A DNA stretch of 64,000 bases from Alphaproteobacteria bacterium (lineage in GTDB: Bacteria; Pseudomonadota; Alphaproteobacteria; UBA9219; RFNS01): positions 62,001-126,000 of the forward strand of contig WGMR01000002.1 of the NCBI GenBank assembly GCA_016124955.1, written 5' to 3'. The translations under genes were made by a program, and so were the position numbers. The notes beneath the pieces are model-generated. The model did no database searches, was not told the origin of the DNA, and saw nothing but the letters and a program-made list of their open reading frames with translations. Shown piece after piece: positions 24,222 to 33,058 of this stretch; the stretch's first letter is position 1, and each line of letters opens with the position of its first letter.

Positions 24222-24975
24222 GGGAACCTCTTCAAAGAAATATAAGTATCATCCGAACCCACGCCTCTCGGCAAATCAGGTAGCGGAATATCTTACGGCA
24301 ACCTCGACACGCCGGAAAGGAATTATTCGCGACGCCAAGTTTCCGAAGACAGCAGTGGTCGCCCGATATGACGCTGCCAGAGAAGCCTTAATAAAACATT
24401 TATCGGACGACACTCGTTCCCACCACGTTTTGAGTGAGGCTATCATTGGCCTCGACAGGCGTGAGGAGTCAGCAGGGGCAACAAGCTGGATAAAGAATGA
24501 TTGCCGTCTGTCAAAGGAAGCTATCGTAGCTTTCCAACGGGCATACAATAAACTTGGCGTTAGCAAGCTGGTTTTTCGGTCTGCACCCGGTCGCGTGCTG
24601 CAACTCGAAATCGAAGGCGTCAAACTATCCATCGCTTTGGACTTAATTGCTTCTCGTACCGACAGTTCGGGAACCAAAAGAGTCGGCGGAGTGATTTTTA
24701 TGTTCAACAAGTCGGACTCCTCACCCAAGAGCAAAAAGAACAAAGCCGAAGTTGCAGCTTTGTTGGCGCTTCAATTCATCGAAAAGCACCTCAAGCATTT
24801 GGGGCAACCTGACCCCAAGCTGTGCATTGCCATTGATGTCTTTGGAGGCGAGGCTTACCCGGTTAAGGGCAGCAGTCGGCGTCTTAAAGACATCGGTAAT
24901 TCCTGTGAGGAAGTGGCCCTGTGGTGGCCAAAAGTTAAGCCGCCTGTGGATTATGACGGGCCTCCCGTAACATAA
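24220..24975 (+). CDS. Passenger gene: 251-residue protein of unknown function
   Basis: About 251 residues from ATG 24220 (an upstream GTG at 24199 would add seven). AAGGAA lies 11 bases before the ATG. The N-terminus is basic (SSKKYKYHPNPRLSANQVAEYL, RRKGIIRDAKFPK); the middle has LEIEGVKLSIALDLIA and VGGVIFMFNKSD; the end has DVFGGEAYPVKGSSRRLKDIG. I recognise no domain; a nuclease-like alpha/beta fold is conceivable but unsupported. It ends four bases before the right inverted repeat, so the element is packed to its edge. Confidence 0.65.
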   Translation: MGTSSKKYKYHPNPRLSANQVAEYLTATSTRRKGIIRDAKFPKTAVVARYDAAREALIKHLSDDTRSHHVLSEAIIGLDRREESAGATSWIKNDCRLSKEAIVAFQRAYNKLGVSKLVFRSAPGRVLQLEIEGVKLSIALDLIASRTDSSGTKRVGGVIFMFNKSDSSPKSKKNKAEVAALLALQFIEKHLKHLGQPDPKLCIAIDVFGGEAYPVKGSSRRLKDIGNSCEEVALWWPKVKPPVDYDGPPVT

Positions 24976-24979
24976 TTTC

Positions 24980-24996
24980 CAAACGGACCCACTACC
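24980..24996 (-). repeat. Right terminal inverted repeat of the transposon
   Basis: CAAACGGACCCACTACC, the exact reverse complement of 22123-22139. Confidence 0.92.
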
Positions 24997-25004
24997 GTTT
25001 TTCG
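24997..25004 (+). repeat. Target-site duplication, right copy
   Basis: GTTTTTCG, identical to 22115-22122. Confidence 0.9.
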
Positions 25005-25032
25005 GGCTAAACTTGGGTTTCTGACAGCCAAA

Positions 25033-26070
25033 TCAAATAGTAAAAGGAACCGGGCTGATATTGTGGGAAGGCGTCGATCTCACACGCCATTCGACATGCC
25101 TGCCAACTGCTTTGCCTAACAGCCCGACGGTCAGGGCTCCGCCATACGCACCAGCAAAGGTTGCCGCAGCCGTCATCATCCATGCGACCGGCGCCACAGG
25201 CAGCATTGGCAGCAAGGCAAAACCGGCAATCGCAAGCGCTACGCTACCAAGCACGGCAAGCCCGTGCGCTTGCGAAAAACCGCCCTTCTCGCTCAGGAAT
25301 GAATGCGTGTAGCCATACACCGCTGCACCAGCCAGCATAATGCCCGCCGCACCAAGCAGCGCCGGCATAAAGAGCGGGGATGCAGCAATACCTGTGGCCA
25401 GTAGCCCGTTGCCGGTCACAAGCCCGGCTGCAACCTGGAACAGGCCATGCCCAACGCCAAGCTTGACCCCGGCCAAGGCGGTGACACCGGCACCAATAGC
25501 AAAACCCGATGTTGTGCCAAGTTTCTGACCATATCTTTCAAAAAGCAGCGGACCTTTGGGGTTTTTAAGCGCCCATCTTGCGGAATCCTCGATTTCGGCG
25601 CGATGAACCGCGCGCAGATCGCGGTTCACTGTGCCAAAAGCAAGGTTCCCCGCCGTCCAAAGCAGACGCATGGCCTGCACCGCTGCAATGGTTGCCAACG
25701 CCCACCCGAGCAGCGGCATAGACGACCAGGCAAGAAAAGCGCCGATAGAAAAACCCGTCACATGGACAAGACGGTCGGTTACCAAGTTCCACGCAGCATT
25801 CCGCAGGCCCGTTTCACTGGCTACCGCAGGCGCAACCCGCGCAGCCTCGTCGCCCGGCCGTTCGGTGAAATACAGGTTGCCGAATAACCGGCGATCATCC
25901 TCGCCCGGTTCGCCAAGCCGAAGCCTTCCGATGACGGGGGTTTCCTTGAAGGTCATCACTGTCTGCGCAGTAACCCAGCGAACAGCGGCTTTGGCGGCTT
26001 CGCGGAACATCCATCCAATTTCTTTACGTGCTACATGTAATTTAAATCTTACAGACATTCCGTCAGCCAA
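25033..26070 (-). CDS. Conserved-looking membrane protein, unknown function
   Basis: 345 residues with a hydrophilic N-terminal third (about residues 1-100) and roughly seven hydrophobic segments after it (for example GFSIGAFLAWSSMPLLGWAL, GIAASPLFMPALLGAAGIML, VAWMMTAAATFAGAYGGAL), rich in glycine and alanine. No domain recognised. The transposon lies 28 bp beyond its stop codon, so the gene itself is intact. Confidence 0.6.
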   Translation of the reverse strand: MADGMSVRFKLHVARKEIGWMFREAAKAAVRWVTAQTVMTFKETPVIGRLRLGEPGEDDRRLFGNLYFTERPGDEAARVAPAVASETGLRNAAWNLVTDRLVHVTGFSIGAFLAWSSMPLLGWALATIAAVQAMRLLWTAGNLAFGTVNRDLRAVHRAEIEDSARWALKNPKGPLLFERYGQKLGTTSGFAIGAGVTALAGVKLGVGHGLFQVAAGLVTGNGLLATGIAASPLFMPALLGAAGIMLAGAAVYGYTHSFLSEKGGFSQAHGLAVLGSVALAIAGFALLPMLPVAPVAWMMTAAATFAGAYGGALTVGLLGKAVGRHVEWRVRSTPSHNISPVPFTI

Positions 26071-26160
26071 ATTTTTTATCCGAAAAACGCGCGGACACTA
26101 TCATGTAACGCCGCGCCACTACAAGCTTCCCGGTATTCGGATATTTACCATAAGTTCATA

Positions 26161-26179
26161 TGCCGGGCAGCGCCCGGCA
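26161..26179 (-). terminator. Hairpin after the FliL-like gene
   Basis: Perfect 8 bp stem TGCCGGGC/GCCCGGCA with a 3-base loop, about 25 bp after the stop of the FliL-like gene on the minus strand. There is no clear T tract, so it may be a 3'-end processing hairpin rather than a terminator. Confidence 0.45.
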
Positions 26180-26201
26180 TAAGTTTTATGAAGAAATATG
26201 G

Positions 26202-26684
26202 TTAAACCGGCCGTTGCGCCACGGCCTGGATCAGCACATCGTCGATGATGCCGCGGCCCATGATCTCTTCGGCCGCCTTGATGATACGGTCCTTGACGAA
26301 ATCGAGATCGACCATCTCGCCGTGCAGCTTGCTGGCATCGAGATGGCCGTAGATCGAACGCGTAAAGGCATCGATCAGGCGCGGCAGCTTTTCACGCACC
26401 TTGTCGGAAGTGGCAAGATCCTTCACCTGTATCGCGACAATCATGCTTACGATCTGCTTCGGCCCTTCATCGGTGATGACAGGAAAGAGCAGCGGGCCGA
26501 CGTTAATATAAGTAGGCCCGGAATTAAGCAGCCCGCCGACGCCGCCGCTTTTCTTTTTTTCGCCATGCCCGTTGTCGCCAGAACTTTCGGCGGCATGGTC
26601 TTCCGCCAGCGCCGCATGCGTGCCCAGCACCAGCCAGCCAAAGGCAAGCGCTATACATAAAGCTAGGGCGGAAAAGCGTTTCAT
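26202..26684 (-). CDS. FliL-like membrane/periplasmic protein
   Basis: 160 residues: signal peptide or anchor (LALCIALAFGWLVLGTHAALA), a polar linker (HAAESSGDNGHGEKKKSGG), then a FliL-type domain (YINVGPLLFPVITDEGPKQI, VREKLPRLIDAFTRSIYGH, DRIIKAAEEIMGRGIIDDVL). FliL supports the flagellar stator, but similar proteins occur outside flagellar loci; no flagellar genes lie in this window. The downstream gene set is rib/nusB. Confidence 0.7.
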   Translation of the reverse strand: MKRFSALALCIALAFGWLVLGTHAALAEDHAAESSGDNGHGEKKKSGGVGGLLNSGPTYINVGPLLFPVITDEGPKQIVSMIVAIQVKDLATSDKVREKLPRLIDAFTRSIYGHLDASKLHGEMVDLDFVKDRIIKAAEEIMGRGIIDDVLIQAVAQRPV

Positions 26685-26762
26685 AACCCCATATGGTACG
26701 CGGTTATGGTTTACGGAGTGCTAACGGCAAACGGCTTAGTATTCAGGGTGTTGCCACGGGGT

Positions 26763-27266
26763 CTATTTCAGCGCCCTGGCAACCTTGTCCAGCACGGCAT
26801 TCACCATGCCCGGCTCCTTGCCTTCGCAAAAAGCGTGGGTGACATCGACATAATCGGTGATGATCAACCCGGGGGCGGTTTTGGGGTTGTTCAGCAGTTC
26901 GAACACCCCGGCGCGCAGAATGGCACGCAAAATCGCTTCAAGCCGCTGCAACGGCCAGCCGGCATCGAGCGCGCCCGCGATCAGCGCGTCGATTTTTTCC
27001 CGCTCCGCCGCCGCGCCGCGCACGATATCCGCGACAAGCACATTATCGGGTTTCACCAATTCACCTTCCGGCGGTTCGACAGGATCAACCGCCACATCGG
27101 TACGGGTCAGAACGGTCTTGAGCGCGTCATCGATCTTTTCCGGACCCAGTTCGAGCCGGTAAAGCGTTTGCGCGGCCACAATGCGGGCGCTACGCCGTGC
27201 TGCGCTTTGTCCGCCTGCCTTGCCGCCCGGTGCGGCAGGGTTGGTTGCTGGCGTTTGCACGGTCAT
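26763..27266 (-). CDS. nusB: Transcription antitermination factor NusB
   Basis: 167 residues. After a proline/alanine-rich N-terminus, ARRSARIVAAQTLYRLEL, LVADIVRGAAAEREKIDALI, ILRAGVFELL and IITDYVDVTHAFCEGKEPGMVNAVLDKV match NusB, which acts with NusE on rRNA operons. Its start overlaps the end of ribH by four bases; last gene of the rib operon, as in many alphaproteobacteria. Confidence 0.95.
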   Translation of the reverse strand: MTVQTPATNPAAPGGKAGGQSAARRSARIVAAQTLYRLELGPEKIDDALKTVLTRTDVAVDPVEPPEGELVKPDNVLVADIVRGAAAEREKIDALIAGALDAGWPLQRLEAILRAILRAGVFELLNNPKTAPGLIITDYVDVTHAFCEGKEPGMVNAVLDKVARALK

Positions 27267-27790
27267 GCGCGGCCCGGCACCCAGCGCCGCTTCGCGTTGG
27301 TCAGGCGGAAATGCCCCTTCAGCTCGATCATCGCAAGGCAGGCTTCGGCCGCCTCGGCGCCGCGATTCATGCCCGCGGGGTCCGCGCGCTCAACGGCCTG
27401 TTCGCGCGTGTTGCAGGTTAGAATGCCGTTGCCGATGGCAAGCGCATAGCGCATCGCCAGCTCCTGAAGGCCACGCGCGCTTTCGGTGCCGACAATCTGG
27501 TCATGCATGGTGCCGCCCTTCAGAACGCAGCCGAGCGCAACATAGCCATCGAAGCGGCGGCGCATGGCGTCGAAATCAAGCGACTTGAGCGCATAGACGA
27601 TAGCCGCCGGAATTTCGAGCGAGCCGGGCACGGTGATCTTTTCATACGTTGCACCGTTGGTTTCCAGCACGGTTGTCACGCCCTGCAGCAACATGTTGGC
27701 GATATCGTCGTAGAAACGCGCCTCGACAATCAGCACATGGGGTTTTTGTTCAAAATTGAAACTGCGCGGCGGTTTCTTTTCGGTCAGCAT
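27263..27790 (-). CDS. ribH: 6,7-dimethyl-8-ribityllumazine synthase
   Basis: Condenses 5-amino-6-ribitylamino-uracil with dihydroxybutanone phosphate. 175 residues from MLTEKKPPRS; the motifs VPGSLEIPAAI, GYVALGCVLKGGTMHDQIV and GNGILTCNTREQAVERAD are diagnostic. The start at 27790 is only one base from the upstream gene's stop (27792); a longer reading to 27847 would lie within ribBX and is unlikely. Confidence 0.96.
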   Translation of the reverse strand: MLTEKKPPRSFNFEQKPHVLIVEARFYDDIANMLLQGVTTVLETNGATYEKITVPGSLEIPAAIVYALKSLDFDAMRRRFDGYVALGCVLKGGTMHDQIVGTESARGLQELAMRYALAIGNGILTCNTREQAVERADPAGMNRGAEAAEACLAMIELKGHFRLTNAKRRWVPGRA

Positions 27791-27791
27791 G

Positions 27792-28913
27792 TTATTTGCT
27801 CCGCCTGATAGGTTGCTGGGCCACGATCTTGAGCCCATAGGCTTCAAGCCCGACCACGTTCTTGGGCGCGTTGGAAAGCAGGATCATGTCGCGCACACCG
27901 AGATCGAGCAATATCTGTGCGCCCACGCCGTAATCGCGCAGCGCGCGCGGCAGGCCCGCATCACCCTCCTTGCGCTGCTCTATGCGGGTGGAAAGGCTCG
28001 TTGGCATGGGTTCGCGCAACAGCACGACAACGCCCCTGCCCGCTTCGGCCACCATACGCATCGCAGCCTGCAATTCGCCGTTGCGGCCCTGCGCCTTGTC
28101 GCCCAGCACATCGTCAAGCACGCTTAGCGCATGCATGCGCACAAGCGGCGGTGTATCGCCCGCCGTCAAATCGCCCTTCACCAGCGCGACATGTTCGGCA
28201 TAAGCCACCTTGTTCACATAGACATGCATGGTAAATTCGCCGCCATCGGCACTATTCAGCGCGGATGTCAGCTTACGCTCCACCACCGTTTCGGTACGGC
28301 GGCGATAGGCGATCAGATCGGCGATGGTCCCGACCTTCATGCCGTGTTTTTGCGCAAAGCTAACAAGATCGGGCAGCCGCGCCATCGTGCCGTCTTCATT
28401 CATGATCTCGCAGATCACGCCGGCAGCATTAAGCCCTGCCGCACGCGCAAGATCCACCGCCGCTTCGGTATGGCCGGCGCGCACAAGCACGCCGCCTTCG
28501 CGCGCCATCACGGGGAATATATGGCCGGGGGTCACAATATCCTGTGCGCCTGCGCCTGCGGCGATCGCGGTCTGAATTGTGTGGGCGCGGTCGGCAGCCG
28601 ATATGCCGGTCGTGATGCCTTCGCGCGCCTCGATCGAAACCGTAAAAGCGGTCTGGTGACGCGTGCGATTATGCGCGCTCATCATATGCAAGCCGAGCTG
28701 CTCGACCTTCTTGCCTTCGAGCGCGAGGCAAATCAGCCCGCGCCCGTGGCGCGCCATGAAATTGATCGCCTCAGGGGTCGCGAATTGCGCGGGAATGACA
28801 AGATCGCCTTCGTTTTCGCGGTCTTCGTCGTCGGCGAGGATAAACATCCTGCCCTGACGCGCCTCTTCGATGATCTCTTCGGGCGATGAAATAGCCTTGC
28901 CGATATCGCCCAT
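27792..28913 (-). CDS. RibBX: DHBP synthase fused to a degenerate GTP cyclohydrolase II-like domain
   Basis: 373 residues from MGDIGKAIS. Residues 1-205 are 3,4-dihydroxy-2-butanone 4-phosphate synthase ([10 protein letters not shown] at 28-37, [18 protein letters not shown], and [16 protein letters not shown]). Residues ~206-373 follow the RibA fold but have no cysteine where GTP cyclohydrolase II needs three for zinc (the stretch is [16 protein letters not shown]). That matches the RibBX variant described in proteobacteria, in which the second domain lacks cyclohydrolase activity; a separate RibA is expected elsewhere. A reading from 29030 would run into ribE. Confidence 0.92.
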   Translation of the reverse strand: MGDIGKAISSPEEIIEEARQGRMFILADDEDRENEGDLVIPAQFATPEAINFMARHGRGLICLALEGKKVEQLGLHMMSAHNRTRHQTAFTVSIEAREGITTGISAADRAHTIQTAIAAGAGAQDIVTPGHIFPVMAREGGVLVRAGHTEAAVDLARAAGLNAAGVICEIMNEDGTMARLPDLVSFAQKHGMKVGTIADLIAYRRRTETVVERKLTSALNSADGGEFTMHVYVNKVAYAEHVALVKGDLTAGDTPPLVRMHALSVLDDVLGDKAQGRNGELQAAMRMVAEAGRGVVVLLREPMPTSLSTRIEQRKEGDAGLPRALRDYGVGAQILLDLGVRDMILLSNAPKNVVGLEAYGLKIVAQQPIRRSK

Positions 28914-28918
28914 AACGC

Positions 28919-29533
28919 TCAGCGCTGCCCGGCCGTCTGGGCGTCCAGCAGACGGCCCAGATACCGGGCCATCATGTCCACTTCTATGTTCACGCCGTTG
29001 CCGGGCTGCAGAGTGCCGAAATTCGTCCATTGCCGTGTATGGGGTATGATGTTGACGCCAAAAGCGGCTTCCGGCCCCGTTTCTAGCACATCATTTATGG
29101 TAAGCGATACACCATCAAGCGTTACTGCACCTTTTGGCGCTATGTATCTGGAAAGGCTGGAAGGAACGGCAATTACAAAACGCAGTGAATCCCCCTCCGG
29201 CGTACGGCTTTTGATTGTGCCGGTACCGTCCACATGGCCTTGTACAAGGTGACCGCCAAGCTCGTCCCCCGCGCGCAGGGAACGCTCAAGATTAACCTTC
29301 GTGCCTTGCCGCCACCCGCCCGCCGTGGTTTTACCAAGCGTTTCGGCTGAAAGCTGGACCATAAAGGCCGCCGCCTGCTTTTCCACGACGGTCAGGCAAA
29401 TGCCGTTACAGGCGACGGAAGCACCGAGATCGAGATCAACCAGCGGCAATTTGGTGGCAATGGTCAGCGTGCGGTCACCCGCCTGCTGCACCGCCAGCAC
29501 TTCACCCACATCCTGTATGATACCGGTAAACAT
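28919..29533 (-). CDS. ribE: Riboflavin synthase, alpha chain
   Basis: Final step of riboflavin synthesis by dismutation of lumazine. 204 residues with the two lumazine-binding repeats: MFTGIIQDVGEV plus ACNGICLTVVEKQ, and LGGHLVQGHVDGTGTI plus LDGVSLTINDV. Between nrdR and ribBX; the usual ribD gene is missing from this spot, with only 12 bp between ribE and nrdR. Confidence 0.96.
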   Translation of the reverse strand: MFTGIIQDVGEVLAVQQAGDRTLTIATKLPLVDLDLGASVACNGICLTVVEKQAAAFMVQLSAETLGKTTAGGWRQGTKVNLERSLRAGDELGGHLVQGHVDGTGTIKSRTPEGDSLRFVIAVPSSLSRYIAPKGAVTLDGVSLTINDVLETGPEAAFGVNIIPHTRQWTNFGTLQPGNGVNIEVDMMARYLGRLLDAQTAGQR

Positions 29534-29545
29534 GGCCGCCCTCGT

Positions 29546-30004
29546 TCAGGCGCTTTCCTTCTTCAACGTATCGACGAATTCGTTGAAATCGCCGGGCGAA
29601 CGGAAATCCTTGTACACGGACGCATAGCGCACATAGGCAACGTGATCGAGCGCGAGCAGCGTTTCCATGACCAGCTCGCCGATCTTCTTGGTGGCCACTT
29701 CGTTATCGCCCAGCGATTCAAGCTGACGCACGATGCTGTTGATCACGCGATCGAGCCGCTCTTCGTCAACCGGGCGCTTGCGCAGCGCGATCCGCATCGA
29801 CCGCTCAAGCTTCTCGCGGTCGAAAACTTCCTTTTCCCCGTCGGTCTTGAGCACAATAAGGTCGCGCAACTGCACCCGTTCGAACGTGGTGAAGCGCGCC
29901 CCGCAATTGCCGCAAAAACGGCGGCGGCGAATGGCCGCGCCATCATCCGTCGGGCGGCTGTCCTTCACCTGCGTATCGCTATGACCACAAAAGGGGCAGT
30001 GCAT
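29546..30004 (-). CDS. nrdR: Transcriptional repressor NrdR
   Basis: 152 residues. Zinc ribbon [17 protein letters not shown] ... [17 protein letters not shown] followed by an ATP-cone ([31 protein letters not shown]). It represses ribonucleotide reductase genes when dATP is bound. Six bases separate it from the upstream glyA stop. Confidence 0.97.
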   Translation of the reverse strand: MHCPFCGHSDTQVKDSRPTDDGAAIRRRRFCGNCGARFTTFERVQLRDLIVLKTDGEKEVFDREKLERSMRIALRKRPVDEERLDRVINSIVRQLESLGDNEVATKKIGELVMETLLALDHVAYVRYASVYKDFRSPGDFNEFVDTLKKESA

Positions 30005-30010
30005 GGCGCT

Positions 30011-31327
30011 TTATGACCCTTGGTAAATGGGAAAACGCTTACACAAACCGGCAACCTTGGCACGCACCTTTTGTTCGGCGGCGCTGTTGTCATCCGGGTT
30101 GGCGGCAAGGCCTTCAAGCACTTCGGCAATCAGATCGCCGATTTGCGTGAATTCGGCCACGCCAAAACCGCGCGTCGTGCTGGCCGGGCTGCCTACACGA
30201 ATACCGGATGTAACCATCGGCGGCTGCGGATCGAACGGAATGCCGTTCTTGTTACAGGTTATTCCGGCATTATGCAGGGAATGATCGGCTGCCTTTCCGG
30301 TTAAGCCCTTCGGACGCAGATCGACAAGCACAAGGTGACTATCGGTGCCGCCGGAAACAATGGCAAAGCCATGCTTGACCAGCGTAGCCGCAAGCACCTT
30401 GGCGTTTTCAATAACGTTTTTCGCATACACCTTGAATTCCGGGCGCAGCGCTTCGCCCAGCATTACCGCCTTGGCGGCGATAACGTGCATAAGCGGGCCA
30501 CCTTGCAGGCCCGGAAACACAGCCGAATTCAGCTTCTTCGCGAGCGCCGGGTCGTTTGTCAGGATCATGCCGCCGCGGGGTCCGCGCAACGTTTTATGCG
30601 TGGTCGTGGTCGTCACATGCGCGTGGGGCACCGGGCTCGGATGCACGCCACCGGCCACAAGACCGGCAAAGTGAGCCATATCGACCATGAAGTAAGCGCC
30701 AACTTCATCGGCAATTTTGCGGAAGGCTGCAAAGTCCGGCGCACGCGGATAGGCAGAGCCCCCGGCGATGATCATTTTCGGCTTGTGTTCCAGTGCAAGC
30801 TTGCGAACTTCATCCATATCGATCAGATGCGTTTCGGGATCAACCTTGTACCCGACGGCCTTGAACCATTTGCCGGAAACGTTGACGGGCGAGCCGTGCG
30901 TCAGATGCCCGCCGCACGCAAGATCAAGACCCAGAAACGTATCGCCCGGCTGCAGCAATGCGAGGAACACGGCCTGGTTCGCCTGCGCACCGGAATGGGA
31001 TTGCACATTGGCGAAAGAACAGCCGAACAGTTTGCAGGCGCGCTCGATCGCAAGGTTCTCGGCGATATCGACGGCCTCGCAGCCCCCGTAGTAACGTTTG
31101 CCCGGCAAGCCTTCGGCATATTTATTGGTCAGAACCGAGCCTTGCGCTTCCAGCACGGCGCGCGAAACGATGTTTTCCGAGGCAATCAGTTCGATTTCCG
31201 TTTGTTCGCGCTTCAATTCCGCCTGGATGGACGCATAAAGCTCCGGATCGCTTTGCGCGACAGAGCCGTTGAAGAAAGTATCGTACTGCGTTTCGCCCAT
31301 TGTCTGCGCCTTTGCTGCTGAAGTCAT
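30011..31327 (-). CDS. glyA: Serine hydroxymethyltransferase
   Basis: 438 residues from [16 protein letters not shown]. It interconverts serine and glycine and loads tetrahydrofolate with one-carbon units. [35 protein letters not shown] and the PLP-lysine block [16 protein letters not shown] are diagnostic, and [14 protein letters not shown] follows. A reading from 31435 extends into rpiB and is not family-like. Co-directional with rpiB 20 bp upstream and nrdR downstream. Confidence 0.97.
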   Translation of the reverse strand: MTSAAKAQTMGETQYDTFFNGSVAQSDPELYASIQAELKREQTEIELIASENIVSRAVLEAQGSVLTNKYAEGLPGKRYYGGCEAVDIAENLAIERACKLFGCSFANVQSHSGAQANQAVFLALLQPGDTFLGLDLACGGHLTHGSPVNVSGKWFKAVGYKVDPETHLIDMDEVRKLALEHKPKMIIAGGSAYPRAPDFAAFRKIADEVGAYFMVDMAHFAGLVAGGVHPSPVPHAHVTTTTTHKTLRGPRGGMILTNDPALAKKLNSAVFPGLQGGPLMHVIAAKAVMLGEALRPEFKVYAKNVIENAKVLAATLVKHGFAIVSGGTDSHLVLVDLRPKGLTGKAADHSLHNAGITCNKNGIPFDPQPPMVTSGIRVGSPASTTRGFGVAEFTQIGDLIAEVLEGLAANPDDNSAAEQKVRAKVAGLCKRFPIYQGS

Positions 31328-31347
31328 GATTTTCTGTTTCCTTCCTT

Positions 31348-31797
31348 TTATAATCCGCCGAGTTTTGCAAGTTTCTCGCGCCGCTCGCCATAGCGGCCGC
31401 CGAGGAAATCCGTTTTGACGAAAGCATCGAGGCAATCGAGCGCAACTTCGCGCCCGATCACGTGCGCGCCAAGCGCCATCACATTCGCATCGTTATGCTG
31501 ACGCGCCAGCTTCGCGAGCGTCGAATTGTGGCACACCGCGCAAATGATGCTTTTGTAGCGATTCGCGACCTGCGCGATGCCGTTGCCGGTACCGCATATC
31601 AGGATGCCGAGCGCCGCCTTGCCCGCCGCCATCGTTTGCGCCATTTTCAGCGCGTAATCGATACTGTCGCAGCGTTCTTCGCTGTCGGTGCCGAGATCGA
31701 GCACGCCATAACCCTGTTTGCCTGCGTAGGCCACAAGCTCGGTCTTCAGGGCAAAGCCGCGATGGTCGGCAGCGAAGGCAATGGTCTGTTGGGCCAT
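31348..31797 (-). CDS. rpiB: Ribose 5-phosphate isomerase B
   Basis: 149 residues. [55 protein letters not shown] and [22 protein letters not shown] match RpiB. The catalytic cysteine lies in LICGTGNG. First gene of the operon running to nusB, the standard alphaproteobacterial order. Confidence 0.96.
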   Translation of the reverse strand: MAQQTIAFAADHRGFALKTELVAYAGKQGYGVLDLGTDSEERCDSIDYALKMAQTMAAGKAALGILICGTGNGIAQVANRYKSIICAVCHNSTLAKLARQHNDANVMALGAHVIGREVALDCLDAFVKTDFLGGRYGERREKLAKLGGL

Positions 31798-31894
31798 GAA
31801 TATCCCGCATACATGAAAAAGCCGCTGGCAAATTAGCAGAGATGATTGCCTAACTCTAGGGCTTAAAGGCCATTATTTATCAAGATTTTGTGGC

Positions 31895-33055
31895 CTAGGC
31901 CGCGCGGTATTGCCCGGCATCCGCCGCAAGCGCAGCCGCAAGACGGCGAATATCGCCTTCCGCATGCGTGGCCGAGAAGGTCAGGCGCAGACGCGCCGTT
32001 CCGCGCGGCACCGTGGGCGGGCGAATGGCGGCGACCAGAAAGCCTTGCGCTTCAAGCCGTTGCGAAGCCGCCAGCGCCGCTTCCTCCGCGCCGTACAAAA
32101 CCGGCACGACTGTGCTTTGCGGCACGGGTAGGCCAGCGAGGCTGCAAAACAGCTTCGCGTTACCGAGCGCGCGCTGCGCCAGCATCGCGTCCGCTTCGAT
32201 CAGCTCAAGCGCCTTGATCGCGGCCCCGAGCGTCGCGGGCGGCAACGCAGTCGAATAGATCAGCGAACGCGCCTTGTTCTTTATATAGGCGATAACATCC
32301 CCGCCGCCACACACATAGCCGCCATAAGAACCGGCCGCCTTCGACAACGTGCCCATTTGCAAATGCGGTTTCACATTCCAATGCGCCGCCGAACCCCTGC
32401 CCCCGCCGAGCACGCCGAAACCATGAGCATCGTCGGTCAGCAACCACGCATCATGCGCCGCCGCCAGCTCCATGATGGCGGGCAGCGGCGCCAGATCGCC
32501 ATCCATGCTGAACACGCCTTCGGTAATGATCAGCGCGTGCCGCACCGCCGGGCGGTGTTCCGCCAGTTTGCGCGCGAGATCCTGCGTATCGTTATGCGCA
32601 AACAAAACGGTTTGCGCGCCGGAAAGCCGCGCGCCACGCTCCATGCATGAATGGTACAGTTCATCGGCAAGAATAATATCGCCCGCCGCGGCAAAACAGG
32701 GAATGATGCCTATGTTGGCGAGATAGCCCGAACCGAACACACAGGCGGCTTCCGCGCCTTTCAGCCGCGCGAGTTTTTCTTCAAGCACATCATAAAGCGG
32801 GTGATTGCCTGTCACGAGCCGGGAGGCGCCGGCACCCGCGCCATAGCGATCGACCGCCGCCTTGGCCGCGGCGCGCACTTCGGCGTTCTGCGCGAGCCCA
32901 AGATAATCGTTGCTGCAAAAACTGATCAGCCGTTCGCCGCCGCGTGTGACGGCCATGCCTTCGGCGCAATCCGTATCCTTGATGGTACGCAAAAGCCCGT
33001 GATGCGCAATAGACGCCAGCTTGGCCCGCGCAAAATCGTCAATCGTGCCGCCCAT
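31895..33055 (-). CDS. bioF: 8-amino-7-oxononanoate synthase
   Basis: PLP-dependent alpha-oxoamine synthase, 386 residues: LISFCSNDYLGLAQNAEV, GAGASRLVTGNHPLYDVLEE, LLTDDAHGFGVLGGGRGS and the PLP lysine in GTLSKAAGSYGGYV. It makes the biotin precursor from pimeloyl-ACP and alanine. Three bases follow the rsh stop, so it is probably cotranscribed with rsh. No other bio genes are nearby. The 2-amino-3-ketobutyrate ligase and ALAS relatives are less likely by the N-terminal pattern. Confidence 0.9.
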   Translation of the reverse strand: MGGTIDDFARAKLASIAHHGLLRTIKDTDCAEGMAVTRGGERLISFCSNDYLGLAQNAEVRAAAKAAVDRYGAGAGASRLVTGNHPLYDVLEEKLARLKGAEAACVFGSGYLANIGIIPCFAAAGDIILADELYHSCMERGARLSGAQTVLFAHNDTQDLARKLAEHRPAVRHALIITEGVFSMDGDLAPLPAIMELAAAHDAWLLTDDAHGFGVLGGGRGSAAHWNVKPHLQMGTLSKAAGSYGGYVCGGGDVIAYIKNKARSLIYSTALPPATLGAAIKALELIEADAMLAQRALGNAKLFCSLAGLPVPQSTVVPVLYGAEEAALAASQRLEAQGFLVAAIRPPTVPRGTARLRLTFSATHAEGDIRRLAAALAADAGQYRAA

Positions 33056-33058
33056 GGG

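Larger units (their letters stand above)
22123..24996. mobile_element. IS1-family-like transposon with passenger genes (2,874 bp)
   Basis: The element is bounded by perfect 17 bp terminal inverted repeats GGTAGTGGGTCCGTTTG (22123-22139, and reversed at 24980-24996) and by identical 8 bp direct repeats. It carries a DDE transposase of the IS1-like kind plus four further genes: a 78-residue basic protein, a HARE-HTH-like protein, a 79-residue protein and a 251-residue protein. I recall that single-ORF members of the IS1 family (ISMhu11-like) can be several kilobases long and have passenger genes; I could not check this. The gene content looks more AT-rich than the host. It inserted between hppA and the 3' end of the neighbouring membrane-protein gene. 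Boundaries are certain; the family name less so. Confidence 0.9.

Noticed and set aside
26202-26684. Evidence of a flagellar locus from the FliL-like protein
   Set aside because: No other flagellar gene is nearby; FliL-like domains also occur outside flagellar loci.
28900-30020. FMN riboswitch in the rib operon
   Set aside because: Genes are packed with 5-12 bp gaps; there is no space for an RFN element before ribE or ribBX.
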